From assembly GCA_022844275.1 (NCBI GenBank), contig JALHMB010000005.1, forward strand, positions 186,001 to 250,000: a stretch of DNA of 64,000 nucleotides, read 5' to 3'. A model generated the notes under the pieces. The model had not been told where the DNA came from and did no database searches. It saw nothing but the letters and a program-made list of their open reading frames with translations. The DNA is from Hyphomicrobiaceae bacterium (GTDB lineage: Bacteria > Pseudomonadota > Alphaproteobacteria > Rhizobiales > Hyphomicrobiaceae). The translations under genes and the position numbers were made by a program. Positions 60,507 through 64,000 of the stretch are shown one piece after another (position 1 is the stretch's first letter; every line of letters begins with the position of its first letter).

Positions 60507-60574
60507 CAGTCGCCGGCGACCGCACTTTGCGGCTCCCAAACCAGAGCAAAAACCCCATTCGGAGCAGCCCCTCC

Positions 60575-60865
60575 ATGAAGTTCCGCCCCCTCCACGACCG
60601 CGTGGTCGTCCGCCGCACCGACAGCGAGACCAAGACCGCTGGCGGCATCATCATCCCCGACACCGCCGCCGAGAAGCCCCAGCAGGGCGAGATCATCGCC
60701 GTCGGCCCAGGCGCCCGCGACGAGAGCGGCAAGCTCGTCCCCCTCGACGTCAAGAAGGGCGACAAAGTGTTGTTCGGCAAGTGGTCGGGCACCGAGGTCA
60801 AGATCGACGGCAAAGAGCTGCTGATCATGAAGGAGAGCGACATCATGGGCGTGCTCGACAAGTAA
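60575..60865 (+). CDS. groS: co-chaperonin GroES
   Basis: 96 residues, standard size. It begins [14 protein letters not shown], has the mobile-loop [20 protein letters not shown], and ends DIMGVLDK. GroES caps the GroEL cage during ATP-driven protein folding. It is under CIRCE control and precedes groEL by 66 bp. Confidence 0.98.
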   Translation: MKFRPLHDRVVVRRTDSETKTAGGIIIPDTAAEKPQQGEIIAVGPGARDESGKLVPLDVKKGDKVLFGKWSGTEVKIDGKELLIMKESDIMGVLDK

Positions 60866-62572
<1,707 letters not shown>

Positions 62573-62601
62573 GCTCGCCGCTCAGGCAGTCACGGGAATA
62601 G

Positions 62602-62637
62602 AAGGCCGCTTCGGAAACCGAGGCGGCCTTTGCTTTT
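62602..62637 (+). terminator. intrinsic terminator after groEL
   Basis: AAGGCCGCTTCGG pairs with CCGAGGCGGCCTT (13 bp, one wobble) around an AAA loop, followed by TGCTTTT. Position directly after groEL fits the end of the operon. Confidence 0.85.
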
Positions 62638-62655
62638 ATGCAGAGGGCTAGCACC

Positions 62656-62775
62656 ACTTCCCCTTCTCCCCGTGTGCGGGGAGAAGGCCGGGATGAGGGG
62701 CGGCTACAAACGCTAACGTCGCGCAAGCGGCCGCCCCTCACCCTAGCCCTCTCCCAGTAAGGACGGGGAGAGGGG
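62656..62775. repeat. mosaic of three perfect inverted repeats (dispersed intergenic element)
   Basis: Three hairpins sit side by side: CCTTCTCCCC/GGGGAGAAGG (62662-62687), TGAGGGGCGGC/GCCGCCCCTCA (62694-62740) and CCCTCTCCC/GGGAGAGGG (62747-62774). The C/G-rich arms resemble the dispersed palindromic intergenic elements common in Rhizobiales genomes. On either transcript they would form stable stem-loops between groEL and the convergent transporter gene. Confidence 0.75.
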
Positions 62776-62780
62776 ATATT

Positions 62781-63623
62781 TTAGGCCAACCGCAGCATCA
62801 CCAGGCCCGCCAGCACTAGCGCGCCGGCGACGATGCGGAGGCGCATCAGCGGCTCGCCGAGAAAAACGACGCCGATCAGCGCGGCAAAGAGGACGCTCGT
62901 CTCGCGCATGGCGCCGACGATGGCTATGGGCGCCTTGGTCATGGCCCAAAGCGCGAGCCCGTAGGCGCCGACCGACATGCTGCCACCGAGCAGGAGCTGC
63001 CAGGCCGCCCCCCGGAATGCGGAGATCAACCCGCCGCGCCAGCGCTGAAAGCCATAGGCGACAAGCACGACCCCACTCATGACGAAGCTCCAGCCAATGT
63101 AGGAGCCAACGTTGCCGGAGCTCCGGACGCCTAGCCCATCCACGATGGTGTAAGCGCCGATCGTAAGTGCCGTGAGTAGCGCAAAGCCCACAGCGCGCAC
63201 TTCGATGCGCGCTGAAATGCGACCTCCTCTAAGCGAGAGCGCCAGCACGCCGATCGCCAGAGCCGAGACGCCCAGCCAGCCGAGAGGACCGAGCTTCTCC
63301 CCGACGAAGAACATGCCGATCCCCGTCAGCAGCGGCGCACTGCCGCGCGCGAGCGGATAGACCTGGCCGAGGTCACCTGTCTCATACGCGAGGCCGAGCG
63401 CTTGAAAATAGATGAGGTGAATGACTGCCGACGCCGCAATGAATGGCCACGCGGCTGGATTGGGCAGCGGAAAGAGGAAGCAAAGCGGAAGCGTGACGAT
63501 ACCGCTCGCAATGCCGAGCAACGTGCTGGCGATGCGCGGCTCGACGCGTAGCTTGAGAAGCGCGTTCCAGCCGGCGTGCAGTGCGGCGGCGACCAGCACG
63601 ATCCCGAAGACAAAACTGTCCAT
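62781..63623 (-). CDS. EamA/DMT-superfamily transporter
   Basis: 280 residues from the ATG at 63623, hydrophobic throughout with ten predicted helices in two repeats: VLVAAALHAGWNALLK and LTGIGMFFVGEKLGPLGW in the first EamA unit and VGAMRETSVLFAALIGVVFLGEPL in the second. The ExLxxxxxxG pattern (GEKL, GEPL) is typical. Members export amino acids or metabolites; the substrate is unknown. The open frame upstream to 63683 adds 20 polar residues without support. About 296 bp follow to the gene at 63920. Confidence 0.88.
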   Translation of the reverse strand: MDSFVFGIVLVAAALHAGWNALLKLRVEPRIASTLLGIASGIVTLPLCFLFPLPNPAAWPFIAASAVIHLIYFQALGLAYETGDLGQVYPLARGSAPLLTGIGMFFVGEKLGPLGWLGVSALAIGVLALSLRGGRISARIEVRAVGFALLTALTIGAYTIVDGLGVRSSGNVGSYIGWSFVMSGVVLVAYGFQRWRGGLISAFRGAAWQLLLGGSMSVGAYGLALWAMTKAPIAIVGAMRETSVLFAALIGVVFLGEPLMRLRIVAGALVLAGLVMLRLA

Positions 63624-63919
63624 GCGCTTGAACTGTTCAGAGCCGGACGGCTCTGCCCCCTGCGGACAGCGGCGACCGCTCATATCTCAGTGCGCCCTGT
63701 ACACCTCGCCGATGGCCGCTACCCGCATTGTGACAGCTGATGCCGCGCCGACCAAGGGCGCTCTCTCGCGGTGCGCTGCGGCCAAGTGCGGTCAATACGA
63801 TCAAGTGTCGATCACGAAAGCTTTAGGCGGCAGCCCCCTGCTCACTCGAATTAGAGTCGTTATAGATACTGCGTCCGTACCGGATTGTGGGTGTGGGCCG
63901 AAACGGCGGGAGCATCTGA

Positions 63920-64000
63920 ATGTTGAAATCGAAGGTATTGGGCGCAATCGCCGTGCTGGCGACGGTTGCTGCCGGCGCGACGGCCGTAACCGTCGTGGCG
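63920..64000 (+). CDS. partial secreted or membrane protein, cut by right edge
   Basis: GGGAG stands about 7 bases ahead of an ATG at 63920, and 27 codons run without a stop to the window end: MLKSKVLGAIAVLATVAAGA and then TAVTVVA. A lysine-containing start and a long hydrophobic stretch look like a signal peptide or the first membrane helix. The rest is outside the window, so no function can be given. Confidence 0.55.
   Translation, partial: MLKSKVLGAIAVLATVAAGATAVTVVA

Overview
The window is a GC-rich chromosomal segment from an alphaproteobacterium, most likely of the order Hyphomicrobiales (Rhizobiales). The evidence is gene order (tRNA-Trp-secE-nusG-rplK-rplA-rplJ-rplL-rpoB-rpoC), a SAM-II riboswitch in front of metX-metW, a CIRCE element in front of groES-groEL, and small proteins typical of alphaproteobacteria (DUF2842, DUF4170). 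I cannot name the genus. No rRNA, CRISPR array, transposase, integrase or phage gene was seen.

Layout. 1-2122 is a visibly A/T-richer pocket with two divergent membrane/envelope genes: an SGNH-like protein cut by the left edge and a Gpi18-like GT-C glycosyltransferase. It abuts the 3' end of a tRNA-Leu(CAG), so it may be the end of a genomic island. 2328-6692 holds a ThDP-dependent decarboxylase-like enzyme, a Tat-exported metallo-beta-lactamase-fold hydrolase, a zinc alcohol dehydrogenase and DUF2842. 6717-19288 is a minus-strand block: glycosyltransferase, NodB-type deacetylase, alpha/beta hydrolase, leuB, DUF4170, ubiA, hrpB, an RND efflux pump without its adaptor, and a HAD phosphatase. 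19586-24854 reads mainly rightward: two tandem lipid A acyltransferases, a CoA-ester lyase with a methyltransferase, and an RNA methyltransferase. 24954-31984 has an MFS exporter, panC, a PP2C phosphatase, ftsH and folP.

32499-45011 is the ribosomal protein/RNA polymerase operon on the minus strand. It is closed by a terminator directly after rpoC, so the usual rpsL-rpsG-fusA-tuf continuation is absent. 45382-53445 is mixed metabolism: isochorismatase-like hydrolase, glutaryl-CoA dehydrogenase, SDR, short HPF, Cfa, GNAT, DUF169, a DD-carboxypeptidase and two small envelope proteins.

53930-57107 is a three-gene cluster (HAD-IB phosphatase, class III aminotransferase, esterase-like hydrolase) whose joint product I cannot name; it is the best candidate here for an undescribed pathway. 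57117-60301 pairs a solitary zinc-binding protein gene (znuA), preceded by a Zur-like palindrome, with metX-metW under a SAM-II riboswitch that is followed by an intrinsic terminator. 60480-62637 is the chaperonin operon. A mosaic of three perfect inverted repeats (62656-62775), a DMT-family transporter and the first 27 codons of a secreted protein end the window.

Overall this is mostly a core-genome segment. The novelty lies in regulatory layouts, broken synteny and a few unexplained small clusters rather than in an obvious new defence or mobile system. Family assignments come from motif recognition, not database searches.
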